DNA from: Denitromonas halophila
GTDB taxonomy: Bacteria > Pseudomonadota > Gammaproteobacteria > Burkholderiales > Rhodocyclaceae
DNA length: 64,000 nt
NCBI RefSeq assembly: GCF_007625155.1
Contig: NZ_VMNK01000018.1
Span: 62,001-126,000, forward strand
Direction of reading: 5' to 3'
Translations under genes and position numbers: made by a program
Notes under the pieces: model-generated
What the model saw: the letters and a program-made list of their open reading frames with translations, nothing else
Told to the model about the DNA's origin: nothing
Databases searched by the model: none
Shown: piece after piece, positions 29,995 to 38,609 of the stretch
How positions within the stretch are numbered: position 1 is the first letter of the stretch
Layout: the number at the start of each line of letters is the position of its first letter

Positions 29995-31680
29995 TCAGGA
30001 CAGATAGAACAGTGCCAGATACATCATCAGTAGCAAAGCGACCCACATCACCATGCTGCCGGACGGCCAGGTGCGCGCCAGCACGCCGCGCGTGCCGTAG
30101 TGCCGGCGCAAGCTACCGAGCAGATTGGCAATGCCGCGCATGAGTACCAGCACCACCTCGCGAATCTCGATACTGACGCCGTAGACCATCACTTTGACCC
30201 AGCGCGGGCCGAGCGTGCGGTAGAACCAGTCGATGTCGATCAGCGAGCCGAGCATCTTGACCAGGTGCCCGCGCAGCAGAAAGAACACCACCGTGGTGGC
30301 CAGCAGCAGCTGAAGCTGGAAGACCACATGCGAGCCGGTGTAGGGCTGGTAGTCGATCGGGTACGGCAGCAGGTCGTAAAGCAGCGGCGGGTAGCAACCC
30401 ACCGCGAGGCTGGTCAGCGCGAGCAGGCGCATGCCCCAGCGCTGGCTGGGCGGCGCTTCTTCGGCGTCGAGATCGCGGGATTCACCAAAGAAGACGAAGA
30501 CCACCACTTTCAAGCCTGCGGCCAGGAACACGCCCGCGGCGATCACCATCATCGCCAGCCACACCCAAGTCAGGTGCGCGTCGGCCGCTGCCTGCAGCAC
30601 CAGCGATTTGGTGATGAAGCCGGCCGTGAGTGGCGCCGACATGGCCAGCGCGCCGAAGATGGCGAAACCGGTGGTGACCGGCATCTGCCGCGCCAGACCG
30701 CCCAGATCGGTGCAGTCGCGCTTGCCGGTCTGCACAATCACCGCGCCGATCGCCATCAGCAGCAGCGCCTTGTACACAATGTGCGCAAAGGCATGCGCCG
30801 CCACGCCGTTGAGCGCCATCTCCGTGCCAATGCCGATGCCCGCGATCATGAAGCCGACCTGATTAACGATGGCGTAGGCCAGCACGCGCCGAGCGGTGTT
30901 TTCGATGAGCGCGTAGATCAGGCCGTAGCCCGCCATCAGCAGACCAATCGGGATCAACACCTCGGCGCCGGGGAAGCTGCGCATCAGCACATACACCGCC
31001 GTCTTGGTGGTGAAGGCCGAGAGGAACACCATGCCGCTCCACGAGGCGCGCGGATAGGCGTCAGGAATCCACGACCAGAACGGGAAGGCGCCCGCGTTGA
31101 TCAGGACACCGGCGAGAATCAGCCAGTGCGCGACGCCCTCGAGCGCCAGCGGCTCGATGCTCAGGCTGCCGCCGCCCACCAGATGCGCGGTGATGCCGGC
31201 CATGAACACCACGCCGCCGAACAGGTGCACCATCAGGTAGCGCATCGCCGCCGGATAGGCTTCACGGCCGCCGGCCCAGATCACCAGCGTTGAGCCGATC
31301 GCCATCAGCTCCCAGAACAGGAACAGGGTGATCCAGTCGCCCGCCAGCACCGCGCCCACCGCCGCGCCACCGTACACAAAGGCGGCCGGCACTTCGAGCC
31401 GGCTACGCTGGCCCATTGCATACACACTGCCGACAAACAAGGCCAGCATGAACACCAGGGCAAACAGCCGGCCCAGGCGATCGACCTGCAGCACATCGAG
31501 CAGATAGTCGAGAAAGGGCACGCCGCCGTAGATGCCCTCGGGGATCTGCCACAACAGCCACGCAGCGACGAGCGGCAAGCTCAGCGACAGCAGCACCCGC
31601 GGCGCACCGCGCAGGAAGCCCATCACAATGCCGCCGAGAATCAGCCAGATCGCAGGATGGTGGAGGAGTTCAGCGTCCAT
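29995..31680 (-). CDS. MrpD/NuoL-like proton-conducting membrane subunit (third, operon-distal)
   Basis: Polytopic inner-membrane protein of 561 residues in the antiporter-like family shared by MrpA/MrpD and complex I NuoL/M/N. Conserved elements include [48 protein letters not shown] and [18 protein letters not shown], carrying the ion-path charged residues. I start at the ATG at 31680 because GGGAGG is six bases before it. It overlaps the preceding small gene. Last gene of a ten-gene Mrp-type operon that has three such large subunits; its specific role, antiport or assembly, is inferred. Confidence 0.88.
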   Translation of the reverse strand: MDAELLHHPAIWLILGGIVMGFLRGAPRVLLSLSLPLVAAWLLWQIPEGIYGGVPFLDYLLDVLQVDRLGRLFALVFMLALFVGSVYAMGQRSRLEVPAAFVYGGAAVGAVLAGDWITLFLFWELMAIGSTLVIWAGGREAYPAAMRYLMVHLFGGVVFMAGITAHLVGGGSLSIEPLALEGVAHWLILAGVLINAGAFPFWSWIPDAYPRASWSGMVFLSAFTTKTAVYVLMRSFPGAEVLIPIGLLMAGYGLIYALIENTARRVLAYAIVNQVGFMIAGIGIGTEMALNGVAAHAFAHIVYKALLLMAIGAVIVQTGKRDCTDLGGLARQMPVTTGFAIFGALAMSAPLTAGFITKSLVLQAAADAHLTWVWLAMMVIAAGVFLAAGLKVVVFVFFGESRDLDAEEAPPSQRWGMRLLALTSLAVGCYPPLLYDLLPYPIDYQPYTGSHVVFQLQLLLATTVVFFLLRGHLVKMLGSLIDIDWFYRTLGPRWVKVMVYGVSIEIREVVLVLMRGIANLLGSLRRHYGTRGVLARTWPSGSMVMWVALLLMMYLALFYLS

Positions 31681-31903
31681 CTTCATCCTCCCGCGGTCCG
31701 AAAATGCGACCCAGGCCACGCGCCAACACCACCAGCACCGCGCAAGCGAGCATCGGGAACCAGGCATTGAAGCCCGGCACGGCATCAATGCCGAAATGCG
31801 GGTGCGACTCAACAAACAGGCCGGCGACCAGCATCAGCAGCAAGGCCGCCAGCAGCGTGTGCCACAGACGTTTGCCCGGAGAAAACAACGCGTTCTGTCG
31901 CAT
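31670..31903 (-). CDS. Small two-helix membrane protein of the Mrp-type operon
   Basis: A 77-residue protein with two hydrophobic segments (about 14-31 LWHTLLAALLLMLVAGLFV and 45-63 NAWFPMLACAVLVVLARGL) and a charged tail (GPREDEDGR). It overlaps the genes on both sides, one base with the upstream subunit gene and eleven with the downstream one, so it is embedded in the operon and most likely translated. I know no named subunit with this sequence. It may be an accessory or scaffold subunit between the second and third MrpD-like proteins. Confidence 0.7.
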   Translation of the reverse strand: MRQNALFSPGKRLWHTLLAALLLMLVAGLFVESHPHFGIDAVPGFNAWFPMLACAVLVVLARGLGRIFGPREDEDGR

Positions 31904-33387
31904 CAGAAGGCCCCCGCCACGGCGCGCGCCAGTCGCAACACCGGCTCGTGATAGAAGAACAGGCCGATCGTCATCGACGCCGTTGCGGTTTGCGCAAACA
32001 CCATCAGCAGCGGCGCCTCGCCATGCGCCGCATGATGCTCGTCGTGGTGATCATCATCGTCACTGGGCGGCTCACGGAAGAAGGCACGCCACACAATCGG
32101 CAGAAAATAGCCGGCGTTGAGCAAGGTGCTGAGCGCCAGCACCCCCACCGCCAGCCAGTGTTCCAGGCTAATCGCCGCGGACAGGATGTACCACTTCGAC
32201 ACGAAACCGGCCGCCGGCGGCAGACCGATCATCGACAGCGCGCCAATCGAGAAGGCCACCATGGTCCAGGGCATGCGTCGACCAATGCCGTCGAGCTGGC
32301 TGACCTCGGTTTTGTGCGCGGCGGTGTAGATCGAGCCGGCCGCGAAGAACAGGGTGATCTTGCCCAGCGCATGGGCGGCGATATGCAGCACGGCACCGAC
32401 AATGGAAATCGGGGCCAGCAAGGTCGCGGCCAGAGTGACATACGACAGCTGACTGACCGTCGAGTAGGCCAACCGCCGCTTGAGGTTGTCCGCGCGCAGC
32501 GCCACGATGGACGCCGAGAGGATGCTGAAACCGGCGATGACGGGCACCCAGTCGGCGCTGCCAAGCGACATCAGGTTGTCGGTGCCGAAGATATACACGA
32601 TCACCTTGACGATGGTGAACACACCCGCCTTGACCACCGCCACCGCATGCAGCAGGGCCGACACCGGCGTGGGCGCCACCATCGCCGCCGGCAGCCAGCG
32701 ATGGAAAGGCATCAACGCCGCCTTACCGATACCGAACATGTAGAGCACCAGCAACAGCGCCGTGCCGGTCGCACCGAGGTGGCCGGCGAGGATGCCGCCC
32801 TGACGGAAATCGAGCGTGCCCGCAATCACCCAGGTGGCCAGCAGGCCGGAGAGCAGGAACGCGATCGAGGTGCCCAGCAACACGCCAAGGTAAGTACGGG
32901 CCGAATTTCGTGCGTGATCGGTGCCATGGTGCGTCACCAGCGGATAGGTGATCAGCGTCATGGCCTCGTAGAACATGAACAAGGTGAGCATGTTGCCGGC
33001 CAGCGCGATGCCTTGGGCAGCAAAGATGGCGCCGGCAAAACACACGAAGAAGCGGGTTTGCTTCTTCTCCTTGTTGCCGCGCATGTAGCCGATCGAATAC
33101 AGGGTGCTGATGATCCACAGGCCCGATGAGATCACCGAGAACACCGCCCCCAGCGGCTCGACCGCCAGGCGCAGGGTCAGCCCCGGCAGCATCTCGATGA
33201 GCGTCAGCCCGGGGCGCGCGCCGCCCAACACGTCGACCGCCAGCTGAATCGACTCGGAGAACAGCACGACGGCGGTGATCAGGGTGATCGCTTCGCGCAC
33301 GTTCGGCCAGCGGCCGGCCAGCGCCAGCAGCAACATGCCGACCAGCGGCGTGAGCAGCAGACTGATCAGTTGGATGTCTTCAGTCAT
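31903..33387 (-). CDS. MrpD/NuoN-like proton-conducting membrane subunit (second)
   Basis: Membrane subunit of 494 residues in the MrpD/NuoM/N family, with FMFYEAMTLITYPLVTHHG (the conserved Glu of the family), FHRWLPAAMVAPTPVSALLHAVAVVKAGVF and AYSTVSQLSYVTL. I start at the ATG at 33387, which overlaps the stop of mnhD by four bases. A longer frame to 33477 reads back into mnhD and is not conserved. It ends with a His/Asp-rich loop (SDDDDHHDEHHAAHGE) before the last helix. The order mnhE-F-G-A'-B-C-D-D2-small-D3 suggests an enlarged Mrp complex. Confidence 0.88.
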   Translation of the reverse strand: MTEDIQLISLLLTPLVGMLLLALAGRWPNVREAITLITAVVLFSESIQLAVDVLGGARPGLTLIEMLPGLTLRLAVEPLGAVFSVISSGLWIISTLYSIGYMRGNKEKKQTRFFVCFAGAIFAAQGIALAGNMLTLFMFYEAMTLITYPLVTHHGTDHARNSARTYLGVLLGTSIAFLLSGLLATWVIAGTLDFRQGGILAGHLGATGTALLLVLYMFGIGKAALMPFHRWLPAAMVAPTPVSALLHAVAVVKAGVFTIVKVIVYIFGTDNLMSLGSADWVPVIAGFSILSASIVALRADNLKRRLAYSTVSQLSYVTLAATLLAPISIVGAVLHIAAHALGKITLFFAAGSIYTAAHKTEVSQLDGIGRRMPWTMVAFSIGALSMIGLPPAAGFVSKWYILSAAISLEHWLAVGVLALSTLLNAGYFLPIVWRAFFREPPSDDDDHHDEHHAAHGEAPLLMVFAQTATASMTIGLFFYHEPVLRLARAVAGAF

Positions 33388-34874
33388 TGGCCGACACCCG
33401 GGTTGTACATGAGCACCTCGGCCACGCGCATGGAAACCTCGCTGGACCAGGTGGCGTCGATACCGAAATACACGCAAGCAGCGATCATCGCCAGCGCCGG
33501 CAATTGCATCGACAGCGGCGCCTCGCCCGGCGCCGGATGGTCGGCCGGCGGTGCGCGGAAGTACGCCACCTCAACAAAGCGCCAGACGTAAATCACCGCC
33601 AGCAGCGAGCTGGCCAGCACCGCGCCCACCAGCCACCACTGCCCCTCATGCATCGCGGCGCTAACGAGGTACCACTTGCTGATGAAGCCGGCCGTGCCCG
33701 GCACGCCGATCAGGCTCAGGCCGCCGACCACCATGGCAAAGGCCGCCACCGGCATGGTGTGACCCAGCCCCGCGAGCCGGTCAAACCCGGCGCCACCACA
33801 GCGCAGCACCACCCCGCCGAGCACCAGAAACAGTCCGCCCTTGGTCAACGCGTGGTTGAACAGGTGCATGGCCGAGGCCATCAGGCCCTCAACCGAGTCC
33901 AGGCTGATGCCGAGCGTGATGTAGCCGATCTGCGACACGCTGGAATACGCCAGCAGCCGCTTCATGTCGTGCTGGAAAATCGCCACCACGGCCGGGATGA
34001 ACATGGCCGCCAGCGACAGCCCGAGCAGGATCGCGCCAGTGGCGCGCGCATCGAACACCTCGGTCGCGCCGAAAATGGTGAAGAAATAGCGCATCAGCAC
34101 ATAGATCGACACCTTGGTGGCTGTCGCCGCCAGAAAGGCGGACACCGGCGACGGCGCGTAGGCATAGGCGTTGGGCAGCCACAGATGCAGGGGGAACAGC
34201 GCGATCTTCAGCGAAATACCGACGGTGATGAAGGCCAGCGCCGCCAGCACGCCGCGCGAATCGCCAACATCGACAAGACGCGTCGCCATGTCGGCAAGGT
34301 TCAATGTGCCGGTTTCGAGATAGAGCAAACCGACACCGACCACATACAGGGTCGCGCCGATGGTGCCCATCAACAGGTATTGATACGCCGCGACCAAGGC
34401 CCGCCGGTCTCGCCCCATGGCGATCAGCACATAGGTGGCCAGCGAGGACACCTCGAGAAACACAAACACGTTGAAGGCGTCGCCGGTGACCAGAATGCCG
34501 AGCAGGCCCGCCAGACACAGCATCATCAGCGCGTAGTAGAGATAGTGCTCTTCGCTGCGCACTTCGGCGGCGATGCCGACACGGCTGTAGGGCATCACGA
34601 TCAGCCCCATCGCGGCCACGATCACCGCCACAAAGGCGCCGGCCGCGTCGATGCGGTATTCGATGCCCAGCGGCGCCTCCCAACTGCCCATGGCGTAGAC
34701 GAGGGTGCCTTCGGACAGCGTCTGGGCCAGCAGGCTGGCTGCGATGCCAAAGGTGATCGCCGTCGCCAGCAAGGCGATCAGCCAGCTTGCCAGCGATCGT
34801 CGAGCAAACACGATGAGCGGCGCGGCCATCAGCGGCACCACCACCAACAAGGCGGGAAAATGCTGTGTCAGCAC
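33384..34874 (-). CDS. mnhD: Na+/H+ antiporter subunit D (MnhD/MrpD)
   Basis: Ion-translocating subunit of 496 residues with about 14 membrane segments. Typical segments are FLEVSSLATYVLIAMGRDRRAL with the conserved Glu, FPLHLWLPNAYAYAPSPVSAFLAATATKVSIYVLMRYF with the conserved Lys, and LLAYSSVSQIGYITLGISL. It lies directly after the mnhC gene (three bases) in the canonical B-C-D order and overlaps the next D-like gene by ATGA. In Mrp antiporters, D and A carry the proton and sodium paths; here a full-length MrpA is missing. Confidence 0.92.
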   Translation of the reverse strand: MLTQHFPALLVVVPLMAAPLIVFARRSLASWLIALLATAITFGIAASLLAQTLSEGTLVYAMGSWEAPLGIEYRIDAAGAFVAVIVAAMGLIVMPYSRVGIAAEVRSEEHYLYYALMMLCLAGLLGILVTGDAFNVFVFLEVSSLATYVLIAMGRDRRALVAAYQYLLMGTIGATLYVVGVGLLYLETGTLNLADMATRLVDVGDSRGVLAALAFITVGISLKIALFPLHLWLPNAYAYAPSPVSAFLAATATKVSIYVLMRYFFTIFGATEVFDARATGAILLGLSLAAMFIPAVVAIFQHDMKRLLAYSSVSQIGYITLGISLDSVEGLMASAMHLFNHALTKGGLFLVLGGVVLRCGGAGFDRLAGLGHTMPVAAFAMVVGGLSLIGVPGTAGFISKWYLVSAAMHEGQWWLVGAVLASSLLAVIYVWRFVEVAYFRAPPADHPAPGEAPLSMQLPALAMIAACVYFGIDATWSSEVSMRVAEVLMYNPGVGQ

Positions 34875-34877
34875 GGG

Positions 34878-35264
34878 TCAGCCGTCCTTAGCTTCGGGTT
34901 CGGGCGAGGTGTCGTCCCGCGCATCCATCAGGAGAATTTCATCCTCATCAATTGAGCCGTAGGCCTCCTTGATCCGCACGACCAGCGCCAGCCCGAGGGC
35001 CAGCGTTGCCACACCGACCACAATCGCGGTGAGAATCAGCACATGCGGCAGCGGGTTGGAATACACCGCGAACTGCCCGCCAACGATCGGCGCCACGCCA
35101 CCGATCAGCTTGCCCGGTGCGATGTAGAGCAAGTACACCGCCGTCTGGAAAATGCCGAGGCCAATCAGCTTTTTGATCAGGTTCTCGCGCGCCATGACGA
35201 TGAACAGCCCGACCATCAACAGCAGGACCGTGACCCAATAGCTGAAATGACTGGCCAAGGTCAT
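34878..35264 (-). CDS. mnhC: Na+/H+ antiporter subunit C (MnhC/MrpC, NuoK-like)
   Basis: Three-helix NuoK-like subunit of 128 residues (YWVTVLLLMVGLFIVMARENLIKKLIGLGIFQTAVYLLYI, then HVLILTAIVVGVATLALGLALVVRIKEAYG). The conserved Glu of the NuoK family may correspond to E27 in the first helix-loop. A short acidic C-terminal extension (DEDEILLMDARDDTSPEPEAKDG) is longer than usual. It overlaps mnhB by four bases. It forms the link between B and D in the Mrp complex. Confidence 0.9.
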   Translation of the reverse strand: MTLASHFSYWVTVLLLMVGLFIVMARENLIKKLIGLGIFQTAVYLLYIAPGKLIGGVAPIVGGQFAVYSNPLPHVLILTAIVVGVATLALGLALVVRIKEAYGSIDEDEILLMDARDDTSPEPEAKDG

Positions 35265-35698
35265 TCTTCAGCCTCCTCGGCATCGCGACGACGCCCGGCA
35301 AACACATAGAAGATCTTGAGCATCACCGACGCCACGGTAATCAGCACCCCCATCTCGACCCAGAAAATGCCACGATGCTGTCCGGACACCGGATCGGCGC
35401 CGAGCACGAAGTAGTCAAGATAGTTGCCGCCCAGCAAAATGGACGCGATGCCCACGCCGGAGTACAGCAGTACGCCAATCGCCATCAAGCTCTGAACCAT
35501 CTCGGTGGGGACGACGCGTCGCGCCGCCGGCAGGCCGTAGATCAGGGCGTAAAAGATCACCGCAGCGGCCACAATCACGCCCGCCTGGAATCCGCCACCG
35601 GGGCCGTAGTCGCCGTGAAACTGCACATACAGGCCAAACACGAGCGCAAAGGGGATCAGCAGCTTGGCCAGCACACGAAGAATGATGTCCAGTCTCAT
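35261..35698 (-). CDS. mnhB: Na+/H+ antiporter subunit B (MnhB/MrpB)
   Basis: A 145-residue membrane subunit with the MnhB signature FALVFGLYVQFHGDYGPGGGFQAGVIVAAAVIFYALIYG near 17-55. Four membrane segments are expected. The C-terminal tail is charged (GRRRDAEEAEE). Start and stop overlap the neighbouring genes by four bases each, so translation along the operon is coupled. Confidence 0.92.
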   Translation of the reverse strand: MRLDIILRVLAKLLIPFALVFGLYVQFHGDYGPGGGFQAGVIVAAAVIFYALIYGLPAARRVVPTEMVQSLMAIGVLLYSGVGIASILLGGNYLDYFVLGADPVSGQHRGIFWVEMGVLITVASVMLKIFYVFAGRRRDAEEAEE

Positions 35699-36288
35699 TC
35701 CTTGCTCTCCTCACGCGACTTGTCGAGCGGCCGCCTCGGCCGGCGGCGCCCCAACAGGGCGATCACGCCAATGCCGGCGGTGAACACCACAAAGGTCTCG
35801 CCGAGCGTGTCAAAGCCCCGATAGCTTGCCAGCACGGCCGTCACCACGTTGGGCACACCGGTTTTCACGGGGCCTTCGGTCAGGTAGCGCGGCGCAACGT
35901 GTTGGTGGATGGGCGCGCCAGGATCGGAGAACGCCGGCAGCCCCAGCGTGCCGTACACCAGCATCGCGCCGGTGGCGACCACCACCAGCAAGGGCAGCCA
36001 CGGCCGATGAATAGGCTTCGACTCGGTGCCGCCGGTGAGATGGATGGCGCCGAACAACAGCACGGTCGAAATCCCCGCACCGACGGCGGCCTCGGTCATG
36101 GCTACGTCGACGGCATCGAGCACCACCATGACGGTAGCCATCAAAAAACTATAGATGCCGCTAAGCAGCACCACGCCGTATAGATTGCGCTGGCGCGCCA
36201 TGCCGATGGCGGCAGCGCCCATGAGTGTCAGCAACACGACGGCAGTCAGTTCTTCGAGGATGATTTCGCTCCTTGATCCGGTTGCCAC
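35695..36288 (-). CDS. DUF4040/MbhD-like subunit, detached MrpA C-terminal region
   Basis: A membrane protein of about 197 residues corresponding to the C-terminal part of MrpA (MbhD-E type). It contains GIYSFLMATVMVVLDAVDVAMTEAAVGAGISTVLLFGAIHL, typical of DUF4040, and a second part with VTAVLASYRGFDTLGETFVVFTAGIGVIALLGRRRPRR, as in the MnhB-like N-terminal extension. The start is uncertain: GTG at 36288 is used here and overlaps mnhG by 43 bases; the frame is open to 36366. The long N-terminal NuoL-like part of MrpA is not encoded with it; the MrpD-like proteins downstream may substitute for it. Confidence 0.8.
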   Translation of the reverse strand: MATGSRSEIILEELTAVVLLTLMGAAAIGMARQRNLYGVVLLSGIYSFLMATVMVVLDAVDVAMTEAAVGAGISTVLLFGAIHLTGGTESKPIHRPWLPLLVVVATGAMLVYGTLGLPAFSDPGAPIHQHVAPRYLTEGPVKTGVPNVVTAVLASYRGFDTLGETFVVFTAGIGVIALLGRRRPRRPLDKSREESKE

Positions 36289-36578
36289 GGGGTGACCCCG
36301 CGCCGATGCGCTGCATTCGCCAGCGAGTGCGACGCGGTCGGCGAGCAGAAGAAAATCAGCAGCCACAGAATCAGCAGCTTGCCGCTCGCCAGCGTGAAGC
36401 CCGACTGCAACAACAAGCCGACAATGATCAGGCTAGCGCCGAGCGTGTCGATCACGCTGGCCGCATGCATGCGCGTGTAGAAGCCCGGCATGCGCAGCAC
36501 GCCAAACGCGCCGATCACGCAGAACACGCCGCCTGCGCCCATCAGGATCATGCTGAGGATATCGATTGCCGCGCTCAC
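36246..36578 (-). CDS. mnhG: Na+/H+ antiporter subunit G (MnhG/MrpG)
   Basis: A 110-residue three-helix subunit with the MnhG hallmark FGVLRMPGFYTRMHAASVIDTLGASLIIVGLLL near 24-56 and PTASHSLANAAHRRGV. It overlaps mnhF at its start (four bases) and the DUF4040 gene at its end. Small accessory subunit of the Mrp antiporter needed for complex function in characterised systems. Confidence 0.93.
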   Translation of the reverse strand: MSAAIDILSMILMGAGGVFCVIGAFGVLRMPGFYTRMHAASVIDTLGASLIIVGLLLQSGFTLASGKLLILWLLIFFCSPTASHSLANAAHRRGVTPWQPDQGAKSSSKN

Positions 36579-36865
36579 AGCCGGTGCTCCTCGTCCGCCA
36601 CGCCGGGCTCGCCCAGATCGCCGTAGCGGAAAAACTTCTGGACCGCGATGGTACCGACGATATTCAGCAGCCCGTACACCAGCGCCAGATCGACGAACTC
36701 CGGGCGGCCGGACACAAACTGGAAGATCGCGAGCAGCAACATCGCCACCGTCCCGACGGCATTCCCCGCCAGCGCCCGATCAAAAACGGTCGGTCCGAGC
36801 AAGGCCCGCACCAGCAGCAAGCACAACGACACCAACAAAGCGCCGACCACCACCGCGTACATCAT
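36575..36865 (-). CDS. mnhF: Na+/H+ antiporter subunit F (MnhF/MrpF)
   Basis: A 96-residue three-helix protein with the MnhF pattern LVRALLGPTVFDRALAGNAVGTVAMLLLAIF and EFVDLALVYGLLNIVGTIAVQKFF. It overlaps mnhE by four bases upstream and mnhG by four downstream. The MrpF family has been linked to solute efflux in Bacillus, but within a complete cluster it is an antiporter subunit. Confidence 0.92.
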   Translation of the reverse strand: MMYAVVVGALLVSLCLLLVRALLGPTVFDRALAGNAVGTVAMLLLAIFQFVSGRPEFVDLALVYGLLNIVGTIAVQKFFRYGDLGEPGVADEEHRL

Positions 36866-37359
36866 GCGCGCGCCTCACACGCACTGACCCGTCGATCCAT
36901 TTCGCCTCCCGCGAGGTCCTCGGCACCGGCCTGAGTCAGGGCGTGCACCAGGATTTCATCGCCCTCAATCGCAACAGAAATCGTGCCGGGCGTCAAAGTG
37001 ATGGAATTGGCGTACATCACCTGCCCGACCGCGCTCGTCTGGCTCATCTTGACGCGCATCATGGTCGGGCTGATCGGCAGGCGCGGATGCACGATGAGCT
37101 TGGAGACTGTCCACGCCGATTTCACGATCTCGACGACCAGCCACGGCCAGTACGACCACACGCCGGCGCGCAACTCGAGCGGATGCCCTTCGCGATCGAT
37201 CACCGACATGCGGTGCGCAAACAACACGACCAGCACGGACGACACCAAGCCCACCGTCACAAGAAACGGCGTGAAATAGCCGGACAGCACCAGCCAGAAA
37301 ACAAACAAAGAGATGACAACGCTGATCGAATGAAACCTGTGCATATGCCTATGGCCCAT
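36862..37359 (-). CDS. mnhE: Na+/H+ antiporter subunit E (MnhE/MrpE)
   Basis: First gene of the Mrp-type operon, 165 residues. Two N-terminal hydrophobic segments (ISVVISLFVFWLVLSGYFTPFLVTVGLVSSVLVVLFAHRM) are followed by the conserved cytoplasmic part VEIVKSAWTVSKLIVHPRLPISPTMMRVK and YANSITLTPGTISVAIEGDEILVHAL, as in MnhE. The start could be the ATG at 37359 or that at 37344 (MHRFHS); neither has a strong Shine-Dalgarno. The 195 bases upstream, to the dehydrogenase gene stop, should hold the operon promoter; I see no clear boxes there. Confidence 0.9.
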   Translation of the reverse strand: MGHRHMHRFHSISVVISLFVFWLVLSGYFTPFLVTVGLVSSVLVVLFAHRMSVIDREGHPLELRAGVWSYWPWLVVEIVKSAWTVSKLIVHPRLPISPTMMRVKMSQTSAVGQVMYANSITLTPGTISVAIEGDEILVHALTQAGAEDLAGGEMDRRVSACEARA

Positions 37360-37554
37360 CGAAACGCGAGAAAAACACCGCGGCGGGAACGGCGCCGTGG
37401 TCGCTTTGAGCGGCTAGTGTGTCAGAAAGCCACGTCCAACGTCGAATGTCATTCGACTTGAGGCAGACGAGTTTATACATATATGGATCGAATTGTCTCG
37501 ATTTTGATTATTTTTCGTCTTCCACAGCCCGATTGGATGCAGTTTTTTGATGGT

Positions 37555-38505
37555 TCAAGGAAGACAGTTTCTCGGCGCACCGCACAGAAACGCGTCAATA
37601 TTTTGTACCACCTGCGCCGCCATCGTCGCCATCGCCTCGCCCGACGCCCACGCCACATGTGGCGTCACGATAAGGTTGGGGATGTCGGGCGCCAGCAAGG
37701 GGTGGTCTGACGGGGGCGGCTCGGCAGACAGCACATCAATCGCGGCGCCGGCGATCAGGCCCTGGCGCAGGGCATCGGCCAAGGCTGCCTCATCGACCAG
37801 CGCGCCGCGCGCCGTGTTGATCAGGAAGGCGCTCGTCTTCATCGCCTGCAAGGCCGCCAGATCGATCATGCCGCGGGTACTCGCATCCAGCGGGCAATGC
37901 AGCGACAACACGTCGGACCGCTTCAGCACCTCGCCAAATTCCACACGCCCCGCACGCACGCGGTCGGCGCCAGGTCGTTCCGACCACAGCACCTGCATGC
38001 CGAAGGCCTCGGCCAGGCGCGCCACACCGCCGCCCAGACTGCCCTGCCCGACCAGACCAAGCGTCGCACCGCGCAGATCGCGAATCGGATGATCCAGAAA
38101 GCAGAAATGGCGCGACTGCGGCCAGCGACCGGCGCGCACATCCTGATGATAGGCCATGAGATTGCGCGACAAGGCGAGCATCAGGGTGATCACGTGCTCC
38201 GGCACCGTGGTGTCGGCATACCCTCGTACATTGCTGACCACAACGCCGCGCGCGCGACACGCCGCCAGATCAACGTTGTCCGAGCCGGTGGCCGCCAACG
38301 CAATCATGCGCAGTGCCGGCAACTGCGCAAGCACCGCCGCATCGATACGCAGCTTGTTGATGACCGCAATCTGCGCATCGCGCAGGCGCTCGATCACATC
38401 CGCCGGCCGGGTATCCGGATAGTCCACCCAGGTGTGCGCCACCGTGGGCCGCGAAAACGCCGCCTTGACCGAATCCCTCTCCAGAAAAACGATCCTCGGT
38501 TCCAT
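37555..38505 (-). CDS. D-2-hydroxyacid dehydrogenase (NAD-binding, HprA-like)
   Basis: Cytoplasmic NAD(P)-dependent dehydrogenase of 316 residues in the glycerate/hydroxypyruvate/lactate dehydrogenase family. The nucleotide site is GLVGQGSLGGGVA near 150-162. The substrate and catalytic residues fall in LAATGSDNVDLAACRARGVVVSN, INTARGALVDE (catalytic Arg) and TPHVAWAS (catalytic His). It is closest in pattern to hydroxypyruvate reductase/glycerate dehydrogenase. The gene is divergent from an IclR regulator with 104 bases between, so that regulator likely controls it. GGAGG lies before the ATG. The exact substrate is not certain. Confidence 0.9.
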   Translation of the reverse strand: MEPRIVFLERDSVKAAFSRPTVAHTWVDYPDTRPADVIERLRDAQIAVINKLRIDAAVLAQLPALRMIALAATGSDNVDLAACRARGVVVSNVRGYADTTVPEHVITLMLALSRNLMAYHQDVRAGRWPQSRHFCFLDHPIRDLRGATLGLVGQGSLGGGVARLAEAFGMQVLWSERPGADRVRAGRVEFGEVLKRSDVLSLHCPLDASTRGMIDLAALQAMKTSAFLINTARGALVDEAALADALRQGLIAGAAIDVLSAEPPPSDHPLLAPDIPNLIVTPHVAWASGEAMATMAAQVVQNIDAFLCGAPRNCLP

Positions 38506-38550
38506 ACCGCCCTACCTCCAGTGAATGCCCTTGCTATGCCACGATACGGT

Positions 38551-38598
38551 ATTTCACTAGGCGAAATCTACGGGAGTCAAGTACCATTCGCCTACTAG
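38551..38598. promoter_or_regulatory. Candidate operator between dehydrogenase and IclR genes
   Basis: The 104-base divergent region contains CTAGGCGAA (38557-38565) and, inverted, TTCGCCTAC (38587-38595), matching at 8 of 9 positions and centred about 30 bases apart. The first lies within ATTTCACTAGGCGAAAT, which has inverted ATTTC/GAAAT ends. Such sites fit autoregulation by the adjacent IclR-family protein; this is an inference from position and symmetry only. Confidence 0.4.
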
Positions 38599-38609
38599 GG
38601 AAAGCCGCA

